DNA from: Flavobacterium sp.
GTDB taxonomy: Bacteria; Bacteroidota; Bacteroidia; Flavobacteriales; Flavobacteriaceae
Direction of reading: 5' to 3'
DNA: 64,000 nt
NCBI RefSeq assembly: GCF_017985075.1
Contig: NZ_JAGNYF010000001.1
Coordinates: 1 to 64,000 of the forward strand
Each line of letters begins with the position of its first letter. Within the stretch, counting starts at the first letter, position 1. The position numbers and the translations under genes are program-made. This document shows positions 1 to 9,588 of the stretch, in pieces. Under the pieces are notes generated by a model. The model made no database searches. It was not told where the DNA came from and worked only from the letters and a program-made list of their open reading frames with translations.

Positions 1-743
1 CAGAAATATTTGCAGCTGCAATTCAGGATTATAATAGAGGAATTATTATTGGAAGTAAACAATCATACGGAAAAGGAACAGTTCAGAATGTATTTGAATT
101 AAACGAATTTGTTCGTGGTAATCAATATGGTGATTTAGGAGCTTTAAAAACTACTACTCAAAAATTTTATAGAGTTAGTGGTGGTTCTACACAATTAGAA
201 GGTGTGAAAAGTGATATTGTAATGCCAGATCGTTTTAGCTATATGCAAACAGGTGAAAAAGATGAAAAAAGTGCATTACCTTGGGATAAAATCGAACCTG
301 CAAATTACACGCCTTTACAGGTAAGTTTTGATAAAGTAATTGCTAACAGTAAAAAAAGAATTGCAACGAATGATAACTTTAATTTAATTTCTGAAAATGC
401 AAAATGGATTAATGATAGAAAAGAAGACAATTCTATAAGTTTAAATTATGCTGCGTATAAAAAAGAAATTGCCGATATTGAATCGCAAACTAAAAAATTT
501 AAGAGTCTTGATAAATTTAAAAACAACCTAAATTTTAATTCGTTACCCTACGAATTAGAATTGATGGCGAGTGACGAATTACTGAAAGAAAAGCGTGAAA
601 GATGGCATGCTGAATTAGTTAAAGATATTTACATGACTGAGACCTTAAATGTACTTACTGATTTAACCGTTTTAGATACTAACAAACCTGTTGTTAAAAC
701 TAAAAAGGAGAAAAAAGTAAAAGAAAAATTAGCTTCAAAATAG
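1..743 (+). CDS. Carboxy-terminal processing (tail-specific) protease, 3' part
   Basis: This is the C-terminal 246 residues of an S41 family protease; the gene starts before the window and the open frame begins at base 3. The first residues (EIFAAAIQDY) and the motif SYGKGTVQ match the Prc/Tsp active-site region. The Lys of this motif is the family's general base, and the nucleophilic Ser is expected only a few residues upstream of the window. The rest is a charged, mostly helical C-terminal domain typical of Prc-like periplasmic proteases, ending in a Lys-rich tail. The family cleaves envelope proteins from their C-termini. A hairpin terminator follows the stop codon. Confidence 0.9.
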   Translation, partial: EIFAAAIQDYNRGIIIGSKQSYGKGTVQNVFELNEFVRGNQYGDLGALKTTTQKFYRVSGGSTQLEGVKSDIVMPDRFSYMQTGEKDEKSALPWDKIEPANYTPLQVSFDKVIANSKKRIATNDNFNLISENAKWINDRKEDNSISLNYAAYKKEIADIESQTKKFKSLDKFKNNLNFNSLPYELELMASDELLKEKRERWHAELVKDIYMTETLNVLTDLTVLDTNKPVVKTKKEKKVKEKLASK

Positions 744-762
744 TTTAAAGATTTATAATAAG

Positions 763-789
763 AAGCTATTCAATTTGAATGGCTTTTTT
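763..789 (+). terminator. Rho-independent terminator after the S41 protease
   Basis: A 10-bp stem (AAGCTATTCA with TGAATGGCTT, one G-T pair) and a 3-nt loop are followed by a T run. It separates the protease from the convergent rodA gene. Confidence 0.7.
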
Positions 790-808
790 ATTATGTTATA
801 AACGAATG

Positions 809-2065
809 TTACCACTCATTAACTTTATTCGCATCTAATTTTATAAAAATAAATAGCATAATGGTAAACGCCCATAAACTGGAACCACCATATGAGAAAA
901 AGGGTAGTGGTACTCCAATAGTTGGGAACAATCGTATAAGCATAGCGATATTTACAAAAAAGTGGGTAAATAAATACGTGGCAACACAATAGCCATACAC
1001 TCTACTAAATCTTGTTTTTTGTCGTTCTGCAAGGAATAATATTCGTAAAAATAAACTTACAAATAATCCAATAACTAATACATTGCCAACAAAACCCCAT
1101 TCTTCGCCTACAGTTGTAAAAATATAGTCGGTATGTTGCTCGGGTACAAATCCACCTTTTGTTTGTGTGCCTTCTAAATAGCCTTTACCAAAAAATCCAC
1201 CTGAACCAATGGCAATCATAGATTGATTTAAATTGTATCCTTCGGCTTTCATATTTACATCTTTTCCTAAAAGCACATTAATACGATCTTTTTGGTGGGG
1301 TTCTAAAACTTTATCATATACATAACTAACCGAAAAGGAAAAAAGTGAAATTGCAATAAAAATTAATCCGTAAACAATAGGATTTCGAGAAATTAGTCGA
1401 TTAAAAATAAAATGAATCACCATAAATATTCCAATAAATGAAATTAAATATATGGGTTTAATGATAAGTGCTAAAAGGAAAGTAGCGATTGAAATGGCTC
1501 CAGTCCATAAATACCAACCTGGTAATCCTTCTCTAAATAAGACAAAAATTAAGGATAAAAAAATCATTGCACTTCCTGTATCTGGTTGTAATAAGATGAG
1601 TATTACGGGAAGCCCAATAATTGCAAACGCTATATATTGAAAGTTCTTTTTAGCTAAATTTACTTGTGCATCACTCAAATATTTAGATAAAAGCAAGGCT
1701 ACGGCGGTTTTTACAAATTCTGAAGGTTGAAATCCAAATCCTCCGAATTGGTACCAGTTAGTTTGTCCTTTTTTGCTTACTCCAAATACGAATAGACCTA
1801 AAAGTAGTGCAATTCCAATTCCATAAAATACAGGAGAAAATCGTTCAAATACTTTAGAATCTATAAATAATATGGAAAATATTATTGGAATTGTAATTAA
1901 CATGAAAATTAATTGTCGACCATAATGCTGGCTAAAATCGAATGTATATTCTTGATTAGCAGGAACGGTAACAGAATATATAGTCATCCATCCAAAAACT
2001 ACTAGGATGAAGTATAACAAAATGGTTATCCAATCGATGGAATTACTTATATCTTGGTTTTTCAT
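809..2065 (-). CDS. rodA: Rod shape-determining protein RodA (SEDS glycosyltransferase)
   Basis: RodA is the SEDS-family peptidoglycan polymerase that works with PBP2 in the elongation complex of the inner membrane. The 418-residue product is almost wholly hydrophobic with about ten membrane segments. It carries the SEDS signatures FGFQPSEFVK, the large periplasmic loop region around EGYNLNQSMIAIGSGG, and the C-terminal LPFFSYGGSSL. It is the last gene of the five-gene mreB-mreC-mreD-mrdA-rodA run, 52 bp after mrdA, and has no visible promoter of its own. The length is normal for the family, and the ATG is in good context. Confidence 0.95.
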   Translation of the reverse strand: MKNQDISNSIDWITILLYFILVVFGWMTIYSVTVPANQEYTFDFSQHYGRQLIFMLITIPIIFSILFIDSKVFERFSPVFYGIGIALLLGLFVFGVSKKGQTNWYQFGGFGFQPSEFVKTAVALLLSKYLSDAQVNLAKKNFQYIAFAIIGLPVILILLQPDTGSAMIFLSLIFVLFREGLPGWYLWTGAISIATFLLALIIKPIYLISFIGIFMVIHFIFNRLISRNPIVYGLIFIAISLFSFSVSYVYDKVLEPHQKDRINVLLGKDVNMKAEGYNLNQSMIAIGSGGFFGKGYLEGTQTKGGFVPEQHTDYIFTTVGEEWGFVGNVLVIGLFVSLFLRILFLAERQKTRFSRVYGYCVATYLFTHFFVNIAMLIRLFPTIGVPLPFFSYGGSSLWAFTIMLFIFIKLDANKVNEW

Positions 2066-2117
2066 TTGTGTTTATTTTCCGCTTGTATTGGAATTTTTTA
2101 GATATAATATTAAATGA

Positions 2118-4061
2118 TTACTTTTTGTTCTCCGCCACTTTTTTCTTTTCTACTTCTTTCTTAGATTTTAATTTCATTCTAAGTGAATCTGCTTTATCTA
2201 TCTTTGGTTTGTGAATGGAATCTTTACTTTGATATAATTTTCGATATTGATAATTTAAATTTCCTTCTAACATTCGTTTTTCTAAATCTTTTCGAGTAAT
2301 TTTCTTATTTAAATACTTTTCAATCATCAAAGTAGCTATAGGTCCAGCCCAAGTGTTTCCAAAATGCCCATTTTCTACAATCACTGCAATGGCAATTTTC
2401 GGGCGAATTCTTGGCGCAAAAGCTACAAACTCTGAGTGGTCTTCAAGCTGAACGCGTTTTCCATTTATTTTGGCAAAATTTTCAGCAGTACCTGTTTTTC
2501 CACAGATTTCTAAACCGTCAACTCCTAAACCAAACGCAGTTCCTTTATTGTATACATCAAATAAACCATTTACTACAGGGTCAAAATGTCTTCTATCAAT
2601 AGTTGTAATATGTTTTGTGGTATATTTTGAATCAATTTTTTTTCCTTTGATGTTTTTTATAATATGAGGGGTGTAATAATAGCCTCTATTTGCAATAGTT
2701 GCCATCATATTTGCCAATTGAATAGGCGTCATAGAAACTTCCCCTTGACCAATTGAATTTGAAATAATAGTTGTAGAACGCCATCCACCATTTGGATAAA
2801 AATGTTCATAGAATTTTGAAGTTGGAATATGTCCTTTTCTACCAGGAGGTAAATCATAACCCATAAAGTTTCCTAAACCAAAACTTTTTAAGTGATTAGC
2901 CCAAGCATCAACTCCGTCTTTAGGTCTTTTGTACTTTTCAATGGTACGTTTATATACATTTGCGAAATAGGTGTTACAAGATTTGTAAATACCAAAATTT
3001 AATTGCACTACACCACCTGGACAGTGACATCGCATAAATGCACCACGCCCATAAGAAAACCCATGGCTACACGTAAATGACGTTTGGGTGTCAATTACAC
3101 CTTCTTGTAATCCTACTAAACCTGTAAGAATTTTAAAAGGAGATCCTGGAGGGAATTCACCCAATAATCCTCTGTCAAATAATGGTTTAGCAATGGAATC
3201 ATTGTATAATTTTGTGTAGTTTTTTGAACGTTGTCTACCAACTAATAAAGCTGGATCGTATGAGGGGGCAGTAACTAAAGCTAAAATTTCACCCGTACTT
3301 GGTTCAATTGCTACAATTCCACCGCGCTTATTTATCATTAATTCTTCGCCATATTTTTGTAGTTCTCCATCTATAGATAAAGTTACATCGCTACCTTGTT
3401 TGGCAATGGTATCAAATTTACCTTCTTTGTATGAGCCAATTTCTCTATTGTGTTTGTCTTTTAGTATATATTTCACCCCTTTTACCCCACGTAACATTTC
3501 TTCGTATGCTTCTTCAACACCTTGTCTACCAATTAAATCGCCACTTTTATAATAGGGATTATCTTTTATAATTGCATCGTTAACTTGCGTGATAAATCCA
3601 AAAATATTGGCGCCATGTTTTGTTTGATATTCTCTTAAAGATCGTTTTTGAATATAAAAGCCCGTGTATTTTCTTATTTTTTCTTGAAACCCAGCGAATT
3701 CCATTTTATTTAATTGCGGTAGAAAAAGCGAAGGCAATCTTGGACTATAAATTTTAGCTTTTCCTATTTTTTCTAAAAATTCTTCTTTTGTAATTTGAAG
3801 GATTCTACAAAATTCAAGTGTGTCAATTTCTTTTACTTCATTTGGAACAACCATAATGTCATATGATGGCTGATTGGCTACTAATAGCTTTCCGTTTCTG
3901 TCATAAATATAACCTCTTTCAGGAAAATCGAATTTTATTTTAATGGCATTATTTTCCGATTTTATTTTTAAAGTATCATCAATAATCTGTAAATAAAAAA
4001 GACGAACCAATAACAGGATAGCGGATATAATGATAAGGGTTGGTAATAAAGTCTTTCTCAT
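2118..4061 (-). CDS. mrdA: Penicillin-binding protein 2 (elongation transpeptidase)
   Basis: This class B PBP cross-links lateral-wall peptidoglycan together with RodA. The 647-residue product starts with a single membrane anchor (about residues 5-22), followed by a PBP dimerisation domain with the sequence PERGYIYDRNGK. The transpeptidase domain follows, with SPFK as the catalytic SxxK box (context PPGSPFK), SCN as the SxN box and GKTGTAE as the KTG box. The C-terminus is a Lys-rich cytosol-like tail of about 50 residues, which is seen in other flavobacterial copies. The start overlaps the mreD stop by 4 bp, which implies translational coupling. Confidence 0.95.
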   Translation of the reverse strand: MRKTLLPTLIIISAILLLVRLFYLQIIDDTLKIKSENNAIKIKFDFPERGYIYDRNGKLLVANQPSYDIMVVPNEVKEIDTLEFCRILQITKEEFLEKIGKAKIYSPRLPSLFLPQLNKMEFAGFQEKIRKYTGFYIQKRSLREYQTKHGANIFGFITQVNDAIIKDNPYYKSGDLIGRQGVEEAYEEMLRGVKGVKYILKDKHNREIGSYKEGKFDTIAKQGSDVTLSIDGELQKYGEELMINKRGGIVAIEPSTGEILALVTAPSYDPALLVGRQRSKNYTKLYNDSIAKPLFDRGLLGEFPPGSPFKILTGLVGLQEGVIDTQTSFTCSHGFSYGRGAFMRCHCPGGVVQLNFGIYKSCNTYFANVYKRTIEKYKRPKDGVDAWANHLKSFGLGNFMGYDLPPGRKGHIPTSKFYEHFYPNGGWRSTTIISNSIGQGEVSMTPIQLANMMATIANRGYYYTPHIIKNIKGKKIDSKYTTKHITTIDRRHFDPVVNGLFDVYNKGTAFGLGVDGLEICGKTGTAENFAKINGKRVQLEDHSEFVAFAPRIRPKIAIAVIVENGHFGNTWAGPIATLMIEKYLNKKITRKDLEKRMLEGNLNYQYRKLYQSKDSIHKPKIDKADSLRMKLKSKKEVEKKKVAENKK

Positions 4062-4564
4062 CGTTTATTAGGTTTAATCAAGTAAATACTAATAATACAA
4101 ATTGCAAATGTGAAAATAGTGCTCAGAATAGTCCGTGTGATAATTTCAAAAAACAAATCGAATCGGTATAATTCTAAACTAAAAAGTATCAAATGATGAA
4201 AAACGATTGCAGACATAATAAAGGTAAATCGGTCTACAGATAATTTATCGGCTATTCTGATGGTTTGGTATTCGTAACTTAAACCGAATGCAAACTTTAA
4301 GAAGAAAGGTCTAAAGTATGCTAAAAGTAACGAGGCAGTTGCATGTACTCCGCCACTGTCACAAAATAAATCCATAAGTAGACCCAAACAAAAACTTGCG
4401 GCAATAAAACCAGATTTGTTGGAGTTAATTGGGTATAAAACAATAAAAAGCACATACAAATAAGGATTAATCCAACCGCCTAATTTTACTTGTTCAAGCA
4501 CAACAATTTGTATTGTTAGTAAAACAATAAAACGTATGAAATTTAAAATGAAGTTATTATTCAT
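4058..4564 (-). CDS. mreD: Rod shape-determining protein MreD
   Basis: A 168-residue integral membrane protein with about five hydrophobic segments and no soluble domain. MreD proteins are poorly conserved in sequence. The assignment rests on size, topology and position between mreC (1-bp overlap) and mrdA (4-bp overlap). The family acts as a membrane partner of MreC in the elongasome. The stretch GLLMDLFCDSGGVHATASLL resembles the short conserved 'G.l.D......G...l' pattern of MreD proteins. Confidence 0.88.
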   Translation of the reverse strand: MNNNFILNFIRFIVLLTIQIVVLEQVKLGGWINPYLYVLFIVLYPINSNKSGFIAASFCLGLLMDLFCDSGGVHATASLLLAYFRPFFLKFAFGLSYEYQTIRIADKLSVDRFTFIMSAIVFHHLILFSLELYRFDLFFEIITRTILSTIFTFAICIISIYLIKPNKR

Positions 4565-5400
4565 TATTGCTTTGTTGGATCTTTTTCTGTTTCTGCTTCC
4601 AGTGTTTCTTTTTCTTTTTTCTTTTTATTTTCAATAACATATACATAACCAAGTGATGTCATATCGTTGAAAAGTCTTACATTGATAACAAATTTGTTAC
4701 TGGTTTTTTCGGCAAATATTTGTTCAATTTTTCCAATTGGAATGTTTTCAGGAAATATCGCAGATTGTGCACCAGTTACAATAGTATCGCCTTTTTTTAA
4801 TGTGGCTAATTTTGGTACATCAATAAGTTGCACATAGCCTACATTTTTACCGTCCCAAGTTATTGAACCAAAATGATCAGAATTTTTTATCTTTCCGTTT
4901 AATGGGTTTTTGGTATGAAGAATACTGATAACTGTTGCGAAGTTTTTAGATGTTTTTTCAATTATTCCAACTACGCCTTTATCGCTAATTACAGCCATGT
5001 CGGTTTTCAGACCTTCAAATGAACCTTTACTTAACGTTAAAAAGTTTTCTTGTTTGGTGTAAGAATTTTTTATCACTTTAGCTTGTCTCACAACAAAATC
5101 CGATAAAATATTTGGTACTACAATTTTACTTTCTAAAATTGTGTCTTTTTTGTTGAATAAAATTTCTTTTAATCGTGCATTTTCTCTTGCTAAATCTTCA
5201 TTTTTTTGTTGCAATCCAAAATATTCTTTCACATTATTTATTTTGCCATAAGTATAACCTGAAAATGCGTTAGAAGAATTAATATACTGACTTCTATGAT
5301 AAGAATGTGATTTAATTGTAAGCGTTAATGAAATACCCAAAAGCAGCAAAAACAGCAATTTATAGCTGTTTTTTATAAGAAAAATTATAATTTGCTGCAT
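4564..5400 (-). CDS. mreC: Rod shape-determining protein MreC
   Basis: MreC links cytoplasmic MreB to PBP2/RodA. The 278-residue protein has one N-terminal membrane segment (about residues 12-27), a coiled-coil stretch near residues 60-80 (LQQKNEDLARENARLKEIL), and a beta-rich periplasmic domain containing GVVGIIEKTS, a typical MreC motif. The extreme C-terminus is a highly charged Lys/Glu tail. The gene lies 11 bp after mreB and shares one base with mreD, so the operon is tightly packed. Confidence 0.93.
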   Translation of the reverse strand: MQQIIIFLIKNSYKLLFLLLLGISLTLTIKSHSYHRSQYINSSNAFSGYTYGKINNVKEYFGLQQKNEDLARENARLKEILFNKKDTILESKIVVPNILSDFVVRQAKVIKNSYTKQENFLTLSKGSFEGLKTDMAVISDKGVVGIIEKTSKNFATVISILHTKNPLNGKIKNSDHFGSITWDGKNVGYVQLIDVPKLATLKKGDTIVTGAQSAIFPENIPIGKIEQIFAEKTSNKFVINVRLFNDMTSLGYVYVIENKKKKEKETLEAETEKDPTKQ

Positions 5401-5411
5401 GTATTACGTGC

Positions 5412-6440
5412 TTATTTAATTAAAATATTTTTGTACTTCGCTAAGTTTTTAAGTGTCATTCCAGTTCCTCTTACAACCGCTCTTAAAGGGTCTTCAGCGA
5501 TATAAACAGGTAAATCTGTTTTCAATGAAATTCGTTTATCTAAACCTCTTAACATAGAACCTCCACCAGCTAAATAAATACCTGTATTGTAAATATCTGC
5601 GGCTAATTCTGGTGGTGTTTGAGATAACGTTTCCATAATAGCATCTTCAATTCTTTGAATAGATTTATCTAATGCTTTAGCAATTTCTCTGTAAGAAACA
5701 TCAACTTGTTTTGGTTTTCCAGTTAATAAATCACGTCCTTGAACCGACATATCTTCTGGTGGACTTTCTAAGTCTTCGATTGCGGCACCAATTTGTATTT
5801 TAATTTTTTCCGCTGTAGTTTCTCCCACAAATAAATTGTGTTGCGTTCTCATGTAGTAAATAATGTCGTTGGTAAACACGTCACCAGCAATTTTTACAGA
5901 TTTATCACAAACAATTCCTGCTAATGCTATTACTGCAATTTCTGTAGTTCCACCACCTATATCGACAATCATATTTCCTTTCGGTTGCATAATATCAATT
6001 CCAATACCAATTGCAGCTGCCATCGGTTCGTGAATTAAATATACTTCTTTTCCGTTAACACGTTCTGCAGATTCTTTTACAGCTCGCATTTCCACTTCTG
6101 TAATTCCTGAAGGAATACAAATTACTAAACGAAGTGCTGGCGTAAAAAGTTTTTTCTTTAATGCAGGAATGCTTTTAATTAACATTTGAAGCATTTTTTC
6201 AGACGCATCAAAATCGGCAATTACTCCATCTTTTAGTGGACGAATTGTTTTTATATTTTCGTGGGTTTTTCCTTGCATCATGTTGGCTTCTTTACCAACA
6301 GCAATTATTTTTCCAGTTATTCTATCTCTCGCAACAATTGAAGGACAGTCTATAACAACTTTATCGTTGTGAATTATTAGTGTATTTGCGGTACCAAGGT
6401 CAATTGCAATGTCCTCGGTCATAAAGTCAAAAAATCCCAT
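5412..6440 (-). CDS. mreB: Rod shape-determining protein MreB (bacterial actin)
   Basis: MreB forms actin-like filaments on the inner face of the membrane and guides cell-wall elongation. The 342-residue length is normal. The actin-fold nucleotide motifs are visible: DIAIDLGTANT (phosphate 1), DIGGGTTEIAV (phosphate 2) and GGGSMLRGLD (adenosine). The N-terminal MGFFDFM is a plausible amphipathic membrane anchor. It is the first gene of the operon, preceded by a TAnnTTTG-type promoter and a terminator that isolates it from purH. Confidence 0.97.
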   Translation of the reverse strand: MGFFDFMTEDIAIDLGTANTLIIHNDKVVIDCPSIVARDRITGKIIAVGKEANMMQGKTHENIKTIRPLKDGVIADFDASEKMLQMLIKSIPALKKKLFTPALRLVICIPSGITEVEMRAVKESAERVNGKEVYLIHEPMAAAIGIGIDIMQPKGNMIVDIGGGTTEIAVIALAGIVCDKSVKIAGDVFTNDIIYYMRTQHNLFVGETTAEKIKIQIGAAIEDLESPPEDMSVQGRDLLTGKPKQVDVSYREIAKALDKSIQRIEDAIMETLSQTPPELAADIYNTGIYLAGGGSMLRGLDKRISLKTDLPVYIAEDPLRAVVRGTGMTLKNLAKYKNILIK

Positions 6441-6485
6441 ATTTATTTGAAGGGTTTAGTATTTTGTGTAAATCTATTCAACTAA

Positions 6486-6493
6486 CAAAAGTA
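6486..6493 (-). promoter_or_regulatory. Putative -7 promoter element of the mreB operon
   Basis: TACTTTTG on the minus strand matches the Bacteroidota -7 consensus TAnnTTTG and lies 46 bp upstream of the mreB ATG. No clear -33 element is visible. Confidence 0.6.
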
Positions 6494-6521
6494 TAAAAAT
6501 AAATTGGAATTATTTAAAATA

Positions 6522-6556
6522 AAAACGCATTAAAAAAATATTTTTTAATGCGTTTT
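6522..6556 (-). terminator. Terminator of purH
   Basis: A long A/T-rich stem (AAAACGCATTAAAAAA pairing with its complement) is followed on the minus strand by TTTTTATTTT. It lies 27 bp past the purH stop. Confidence 0.75.
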
Positions 6557-6582
6557 AAAATAGCGGTATTTTTTAGCGTTTT

Positions 6583-8109
6583 TTAGTGTTTAAAATGACG
6601 TATTCCAGTCATCACCATCGCCACATTATTAGCGTTACAATAGTCAATACTTAATTCATCTTTTATAGATCCTCCTGGTTGAATAATTGCAGTAATTCCT
6701 GCTTTATTTGCAATTTCTACACAATCAGGAAATGGGAAAAAAGCATCACTTGCCATAACGGCACCAGTTAAATCGAAGTCAAACGTTTTGGCTTTTTCAA
6801 TAGCTTGATTTAAGGCGTCAACTCTTGAGGTTTGTCCAGTACCAGAAGCACAAAGTTGGCGATTTTTTGCAAAAACAATTGTGTTTGATTTGGTATGCTT
6901 ACAAATTTTTGAAGCGAATAATAAATCTTCAATTTCTTCTGCTGTAGGAGCTGTTTTTGTAGCTGTTTTTAATATTTCAGCTGAATCGGTAATATTGTCT
7001 TTATCTTGAACCAAAACACCATTTAAGCACGTACGAATGTTTTTGGCAGGTAAAGCCACATCGTTAATGACTAAAATGATTCGGTTCTTTTTTTCTTCTA
7101 AAATATCAATAGCTTCTTGGTCGTATGATGGTGCGATAACTACTTCGCAAAATAGTTTATTTATTTCTTCAGCTGTTGCTACATCAATATTTCCATTCGC
7201 AATAAGTACGCCACCAAATGCTGAAGTAGGATCACCTGCTAAGGCATCTAAATAGGCTTCTTTCATTGTAGCTCTTGTAGCTAAACCACACGCATTATTA
7301 TGTTTTAAAATAGCAAAAGTTGGATCATTATGTTTAAACTCATTGATTAAATTTACAGAAGCATCAACATCTAATAAATTATTATAAGACAATTCTTTTC
7401 CGTGTAGTTTGGTAAACATTTTATCAAAATCTCCAAAGAAAAATCCTTTTTGATGTGGGTTTTCACCATAACGTAAAATTTGCCCTTTTTCTTCGCTAAT
7501 TTTTAAATACGTATCTTCAGTATTGAAATAATTAAAAATGGCAGTATCGTAATTTGATGAAGTATGAAACGCTTTAGTAGCTAATAATTTTCTTTGTTCA
7601 ATAGAAGTAGCACCTTGATTTTCAGAGTAAAAATTTAAGAAAGTAGTATATTCATCTACAGATGCCACAATCACAGTATCTTTAAAGTTTTTCGCTGCAG
7701 CGCGAATTAATGAAATCCCACCAATATCAATTTTTTCGATACTATCAGCTTCGCTTGCTCCTGAAGCTACTGTTTTTTCAAACGGATATAAATCTACAAT
7801 TACCAAATCAATTTGAGGAATATCAAATTCTGTCATTTGGGCTACATCACCTTCGTGATCTTGACGGTTTAAAATTCCACCAAAAATCTTTGGATGTAAG
7901 GTTTTTACTCTACCGCCTAAAATAGAAGGATAAGAAGTTACATCTTCTACAGCTACAACAGGAACTTGTAAATTTTTAATAAAATCTTCGGTACCACCTG
8001 TAGAATAAATTGTTACATTATTTTGATGAAGTGCTTTAATGATTGGTTCTAAACCAGTTTTGTCAAATACAGAAATTAATGCCGATTTGATTTGTTTTGT
8101 GTGAGTCAT
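6583..8109 (-). CDS. purH: Bifunctional AICAR transformylase / IMP cyclohydrolase
   Basis: PurH catalyses the last two steps of de novo purine synthesis, AICAR to FAICAR to IMP, in the cytoplasm. The N-terminal MGS-like cyclohydrolase domain (about residues 1-150) contains ALISVFDKTG and STGGT. The C-terminal formyltransferase domain contains RYGENPHQKG and the catalytic KHNNACG region. The 508-residue length fits the family. The frame continues upstream to 8145, but the conserved N-terminus begins at the ATG at 8109. A TAnnTTTG promoter element lies between the two, so the upstream start is unlikely. Confidence 0.95.
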   Translation of the reverse strand: MTHTKQIKSALISVFDKTGLEPIIKALHQNNVTIYSTGGTEDFIKNLQVPVVAVEDVTSYPSILGGRVKTLHPKIFGGILNRQDHEGDVAQMTEFDIPQIDLVIVDLYPFEKTVASGASEADSIEKIDIGGISLIRAAAKNFKDTVIVASVDEYTTFLNFYSENQGATSIEQRKLLATKAFHTSSNYDTAIFNYFNTEDTYLKISEEKGQILRYGENPHQKGFFFGDFDKMFTKLHGKELSYNNLLDVDASVNLINEFKHNDPTFAILKHNNACGLATRATMKEAYLDALAGDPTSAFGGVLIANGNIDVATAEEINKLFCEVVIAPSYDQEAIDILEEKKNRIILVINDVALPAKNIRTCLNGVLVQDKDNITDSAEILKTATKTAPTAEEIEDLLFASKICKHTKSNTIVFAKNRQLCASGTGQTSRVDALNQAIEKAKTFDFDLTGAVMASDAFFPFPDCVEIANKAGITAIIQPGGSIKDELSIDYCNANNVAMVMTGIRHFKH

Positions 8110-8133
8110 TATGTTGTTGTTTGTTTTGAACTG

Positions 8134-8141
8134 CAAAAGTA
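8134..8141 (-). promoter_or_regulatory. Putative -7 promoter element of purH
   Basis: TACTTTTG on the minus strand, 25 bp before the chosen ATG. It implies transcription starts near 8127, which rules out the longer upstream reading frame. Confidence 0.6.
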
Positions 8142-8264
8142 ACAATTTGATTAAGAAAATCCAATAGTTATAAACTGTAAATGAGAAACATTTCTAAATA
8201 ATTTTCCTCTAAAAATTGTAACAAATATTCCTTTTCGACTACAAATATTTAAGATATACATTTT

Positions 8265-9515
8265 ATGATACTATATATTCGTTTACTTAAAGAAAGTTTT
8301 GCTTTTGCTTTTAATGCTCTGATAAGTAATAAATTACGAACGTTTCTTTCTTTACTTGGAGTTACTGTTGGTATTTTTTCTATTATTGCGGTTTTAGCAG
8401 CAGTGGATTCATTGAAGAAAAATATTGTTGACAGTTTAGACGGAATGGATAAAAACACCATTTATTTATTCAAATATTCTTTTGGACCAACAGAAGTTGA
8501 AAAATGGAAGCGGGACCAATTTCCACATGTAAAATATGACGAATTTCAATATTTACAAAAAAGCATGGCGGATATTGATAAAATTTCATTTAATTTTTTT
8601 ACGAATAATCAAAGTATAAAATATGACGACAATACGGTAAATTCTATTCGAGTGAAACCATCTACAAATGATTTTTTTGAAATTGAACCGTTTAAAGTAG
8701 ATAAAGGTAGGTTGTTTAATGAAGCTGAATCCAATTCTGGAACTTCCGTAATTGTAATTGGAAGTGAAGTAGCAGAAGGTTTATTTAAAGGTAGTGAACC
8801 TATTGGAAAGCAAATCCGGTTATACGGGCAACGATATACTGTTATCGGCGTATTAAAAAAAATGGGTCAAAACGCCTTTGAGGATTCTAATGATGTGGCG
8901 GTTTTTTTACCTGTAAATAATATAAGAAAATTGTATGGTGACAACAGTGCAAATTTTACACCAGCCATTTTAATAAAACCAAAATCTGGTGTCGATATTG
9001 AAGAATTTAAAGCGGAATTAACCAATAAGATGCGAAGTATTAGAGGTATAAGAGCTGGAGAGATCAATAGTTTTTTTGTTAATATTTTGTCTGGTTTTAC
9101 CAATTTTATTGATGATATTATTGGAAATATGAATCTTGCAGGATGGGGAATAAGTATTTTTTCTCTTTTAGTTGGAGGTTTTGGAATTGCAAATATTATG
9201 TTTGTTTCGGTAAAAGAGCGCACCAATTTAATTGGAATTCAGAAAGCTTTAGGTGCAAAAAACCGATTTATCTTGTTTCAATTTTTATTTGAAGCGGTAA
9301 TTCTGGCTATGTTTGGTGGATTAATTGGAATCGTTTTGGTTTGGTTAATTGCCATAGTTTTAACTAACGTTTTAGATTTTGAGTTTGTATTGAGTTCTTT
9401 TAATATTTTATTAGGCTCAAGTTTGTCAATAATTATCGGATTAATTTCAGGGATTTTACCCGCTATTTCAGCTTCAAGATTAGATCCTGTAGAGGCCATT
9501 CGAACAGGAATGTAA
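8265..9515 (+). CDS. ABC transporter permease, MacB/FtsX type
   Basis: A 416-residue permease with the MacB topology. A first membrane helix (about residues 20-45, LRTFLSLLGVTVGIFSIIAVLAA) is followed by a roughly 230-residue periplasmic MacB_PCD-type domain. The FtsX domain with three C-terminal helices contains GGFGIANIMFVSVKERTNLI and ends in LPAISASRLDPVEAIR, the family's usual C-terminus. Such permeases work with an ATPase and often a membrane-fusion protein, but no ATPase gene adjoins it here, so its partner must be encoded elsewhere. The substrate cannot be inferred. Confidence 0.9.
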   Translation: MILYIRLLKESFAFAFNALISNKLRTFLSLLGVTVGIFSIIAVLAAVDSLKKNIVDSLDGMDKNTIYLFKYSFGPTEVEKWKRDQFPHVKYDEFQYLQKSMADIDKISFNFFTNNQSIKYDDNTVNSIRVKPSTNDFFEIEPFKVDKGRLFNEAESNSGTSVIVIGSEVAEGLFKGSEPIGKQIRLYGQRYTVIGVLKKMGQNAFEDSNDVAVFLPVNNIRKLYGDNSANFTPAILIKPKSGVDIEEFKAELTNKMRSIRGIRAGEINSFFVNILSGFTNFIDDIIGNMNLAGWGISIFSLLVGGFGIANIMFVSVKERTNLIGIQKALGAKNRFILFQFLFEAVILAMFGGLIGIVLVWLIAIVLTNVLDFEFVLSSFNILLGSSLSIIIGLISGILPAISASRLDPVEAIRTGM

Positions 9516-9530
9516 TTCTTTTATTCAATA

Positions 9531-9569
9531 AAAAAACCCGATTTGTTTTTGATGCAAATCGGGTTTTTT
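9531..9569. terminator. Bidirectional terminator
   Basis: The stem AAAAAACCCGATTTG pairs with CAAATCGGGTTTTTT around a 9-nt loop. A-run and T-run flanks let it serve both the permease gene and the convergent receptor gene. Confidence 0.85.
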
Positions 9570-9588
9570 GGTTTTATACTTGTATTAA